Made by a program: the position numbers and the translations under genes
Source of the DNA: Betaproteobacteria bacterium
GTDB taxonomy: Bacteria; Pseudomonadota; Gammaproteobacteria; Burkholderiales; SG8-39
Assembly (NCBI GenBank): GCA_004298295.1
Contig: SCUH01000025.1
Span: forward strand, 1-7,940
Length of the DNA: 7,940 nucleotides
Reading direction: 5' to 3'
Shown: one piece after another, positions 6,660-7,940 of the stretch
Numbering within the stretch: position 1 is the first letter of the stretch
Layout: every line of letters starts with the position of its first letter
Notes under the pieces: generated by a model
Databases searched by the model: none
What the model was told of the DNA's origin: nothing
Seen by the model: only the letters and a program-made list of their open reading frames with translations

Positions 6660-6688
6660 GGCGGCGCGCGTTAGCCGGCGTTGACCGC
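6643..6688 (+). repeat. Inverted repeat spanning the large-subunit stop codon
   Basis: GCGGTCAAC at 6643-6651 is the exact reverse complement of GTTGACCGC at 6680-6688. The arms enclose 28 bases that include the TGA stop at 6657-6659. There is no T run afterwards, so it is not an intrinsic terminator. It could be an mRNA 3'-end or processing hairpin between the two genes, or a protein-binding dyad upstream of the TonB-family gene. Confidence 0.5.
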
Positions 6689-6712
6689 GTCTCGCCGGCG
6701 ATTGGAGGTGCC

Positions 6713-7429
6713 ATGTCGTTGCGCGATGGCGAGCGCCAGGCGCTTGGCACCGCGGTGCTCGCCTCGATCCTGTTGCATGTCCTGCTGCTGAACGCGCTGC
6801 CCGGCTGGCGCGAGGCGGAGAAGTCTTCCGCTTCGGCGCCGATCCTGGCGCGCGTCGTGGCGGAACCGGCGCCGGCCGTGCGTCCGGGCGAGCCGACGAA
6901 GCCATCTGCGACGCAGAGCATTTCCGCGCCTGCGGCAAAGAAGGCAGCGCCGAAACCGATCGAACCCGCGTCAGAGCAAGCGCTCGCCCGGGAGGCGCCC
7001 GCGCCAACTGCGGTCAGCGCCGCTCCCGTAAGCGAGACGCCCGGCATCGCCACCGGTTCGCCGCTGGCGCCGGCAGCTGCGGTGCCGGCAAGTCCCGAGG
7101 CGGCACCACCGCCGGCGGCGGACGGCGCCACGCTGGCGCAGTACCGGCTCTCTGTGATCTCGCTTGCCAAAGGCTTCAACCGCTATCCACGCATCGCGAT
7201 CGAGAACAGCTGGCAGGGACGGGTCGAGGTGCGCATCCGCGTGGGCGCCGACGGCGCCATCGCGTCGCTGGGCCTGCACCAGGGCAGTGGCCGCGAAATC
7301 CTCGATCGCCAGGCGCTCGACATGATCGGCCGCGCCGCATCGCAGGTGCCGCTGCCCGCGTCGCTGCGCGGGCGCGAGCTTGTCATCGACATCCCCGTGA
7401 TCTTCAGCCTCAGGGACGCCGAGCGCTGA
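6713..7429 (+). CDS. TonB-family energy transducer protein
   Basis: 238 residues from ATG 6713, with GGAGG at 6704-6708 just upstream. The layout is that of TonB: a short cytoplasmic N-terminus, one hydrophobic anchor at about residues 12-30 (TAVLASILLHVLLLNALPG, including the His typical of the TonB anchor), a long Pro/Ala-rich periplasm-spanning linker with many AP and KP pairs (about 40-140), and a C-terminal TonB domain (about 150-235) with YPRIA, GRVEVRIRVGADG and the closing VIDIPVIFSL strand. TonB couples the inner-membrane proton motive force, through ExbB/ExbD, to outer-membrane receptors for siderophores, haem, cobalamin or other ligands. No exbB, exbD or receptor gene is visible. 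The same reading frame stays open upstream through the large-subunit gene, but the Shine-Dalgarno, the anchor and the homology all fix the start at 6713. It converges with the ABC ATPase gene, 3 bases apart. Confidence 0.92.
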   Translation: MSLRDGERQALGTAVLASILLHVLLLNALPGWREAEKSSASAPILARVVAEPAPAVRPGEPTKPSATQSISAPAAKKAAPKPIEPASEQALAREAPAPTAVSAAPVSETPGIATGSPLAPAAAVPASPEAAPPPAADGATLAQYRLSVISLAKGFNRYPRIAIENSWQGRVEVRIRVGADGAIASLGLHQGSGREILDRQALDMIGRAASQVPLPASLRGRELVIDIPVIFSLRDAER

Positions 7430-7432
7430 CGC

Positions 7433-7940
7433 TCAGGCGGGCTGCCGCGCCTGTGCGTAGGCGACGACGTGGTCGACGTCGAGCCGGATGCCGATCTTCT
7501 CGCCAAGCGGGTGGTTGTGGTGGCTCGGCACCAGCGCGAGCACCTTCAGCCCGCTGTCGAGCCGCAGCGTGTAGAGAATCTCCGCGCCGCGGAACGCCTT
7601 GTGCACCACTTCGGCCTGCAGCGGCGATGCGTCGTCGTGCACCACGTCGTCGGGCCGCAGCAGGACTTCCGCGGCGCAGCCGCGCCCGCAGGCATCACAG
7701 CCGATGCGGCACTGGTGCGGAATGTCGCCCTCGAGCACGCCGAGCTCGATCTGCACGCTGCGCGGGTTGAGCACCTTGGCCGGCACGAACACGCCCTGGC
7801 CGATGAAATCCGCGACGAAGCGGTTGGCAGGCTTGTGGTACAGGTTGTAGGCCAGGTCCCATTGCTGGATGCGGCCTTCGTGCAGGATGCCGATCTCGTC
7901 GGCGATGGCGAAGGCTTCGTGCTGGTCGTGCGTTACGAGC
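7433..7940 (-). CDS. ABC transporter ATP-binding protein, FbpC-like ferric iron type (N-terminus off right edge)
   Basis: The last 168 residues of an import ATPase are visible; the Walker A, Walker B and signature motifs lie beyond position 7940. What remains begins at the H-loop (LVTHDQHEAFAIADE, near 7900-7939), with its switch histidine, then ILHEGRIQQWD and the YNLYHKPANRFVADFIGQG segment that closes the nucleotide-binding domain. The C-terminal part has the TOBE-type regulatory fold with LLRPDDVVHDD, KAFRGAEILYTLRLDSG and LVPSHHNHPLGEKIGI, a pattern I associate with ATPases of the Fe3+ (FbpABC) or related spermidine/putrescine-type importers; the substrate is therefore likely but not proven. 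An unusual cysteine cluster, C-x3-C-x2-C-x3-C, is encoded at 7676-7711. The gene's stop is 3 bases from that of the convergent TonB-family gene. Confidence 0.88.
   Translation of the reverse strand, partial: LVTHDQHEAFAIADEIGILHEGRIQQWDLAYNLYHKPANRFVADFIGQGVFVPAKVLNPRSVQIELGVLEGDIPHQCRIGCDACGRGCAAEVLLRPDDVVHDDASPLQAEVVHKAFRGAEILYTLRLDSGLKVLALVPSHHNHPLGEKIGIRLDVDHVVAYAQARQPA

Noticed and set aside
5159..6712. Plus-strand open frame continuous with and upstream of the TonB-family gene
   Set aside because: It lies in another frame of the large-subunit gene and is Arg-rich with no domain. The TonB-family gene has its own Shine-Dalgarno and membrane anchor beginning at 6713.
4485..7007. Minus-strand open frame of about 840 codons opposite the molybdenum-enzyme and TonB genes
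   Set aside because: It is a shadow of GC-rich codon bias: it is Arg/Ala/His-rich, has no recognisable domain, and crosses two well-supported plus-strand genes.

Overview
The window is GC-rich (roughly two thirds or more G+C by eye, with very strong third-position GC bias) and gene-dense. The protein types and the small DUF3563-like gene suggest a betaproteobacterium, probably Burkholderiales-like. That placement is inference from gene content and composition; there is no rRNA or other marker gene here. I see no tRNA, rRNA, CRISPR array, transposase or phage gene.

Layout, left to right: (1) 1-777, minus, the N-terminal 259 codons of a 3-hydroxyisobutyrate dehydrogenase-like NAD(P)-dependent oxidoreductase running off the left edge. 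(2) 916-2604, plus, a two-domain protein joining an inositol-monophosphatase-type phosphatase to an ADP-ribosylglycohydrolase (DraG/ARH)-type domain. (3) 2609-3523, minus, a LysR-type regulator that converges on gene 2 with 4 bases between the stops. (4) 3524-3684, an AT-rich divergent control region. (5) 3685-3972 and 3986-4231, plus, two small genes in a likely operon, the first DUF3563-like and the second unrecognised. (6) 4232-4328, a promoter-like sequence and a clean intrinsic terminator hairpin directly before the next gene. (7) 4329-6659, plus, the large molybdopterin-binding subunit of a xanthine dehydrogenase/CoxL-family enzyme (form II active-site loop), without FAD or 2Fe-2S subunit genes beside it. 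(8) 6713-7429, plus, a TonB-family energy transducer. (9) 7433-7940, minus, the C-terminal 168 residues of an ABC transporter ATPase of the ferric-iron (FbpC-like) type, running off the right edge.

These look like several short transcription units and not one pathway. The TonB-like protein and the FbpC-like ATPase both suggest iron or siderophore uptake, but they are convergent and need not be co-regulated.

The most unusual item is the phosphatase-ADP-ribosylglycohydrolase fusion. Its phosphatase metal ligands look intact, while the C-terminal metal-binding motif of the glycohydrolase half is degraded (the usual GGDTDT reads GGDAGI). The second is the terminator-like hairpin 10 bases before the start codon of the molybdenum-enzyme gene, which has no visible Shine-Dalgarno sequence.
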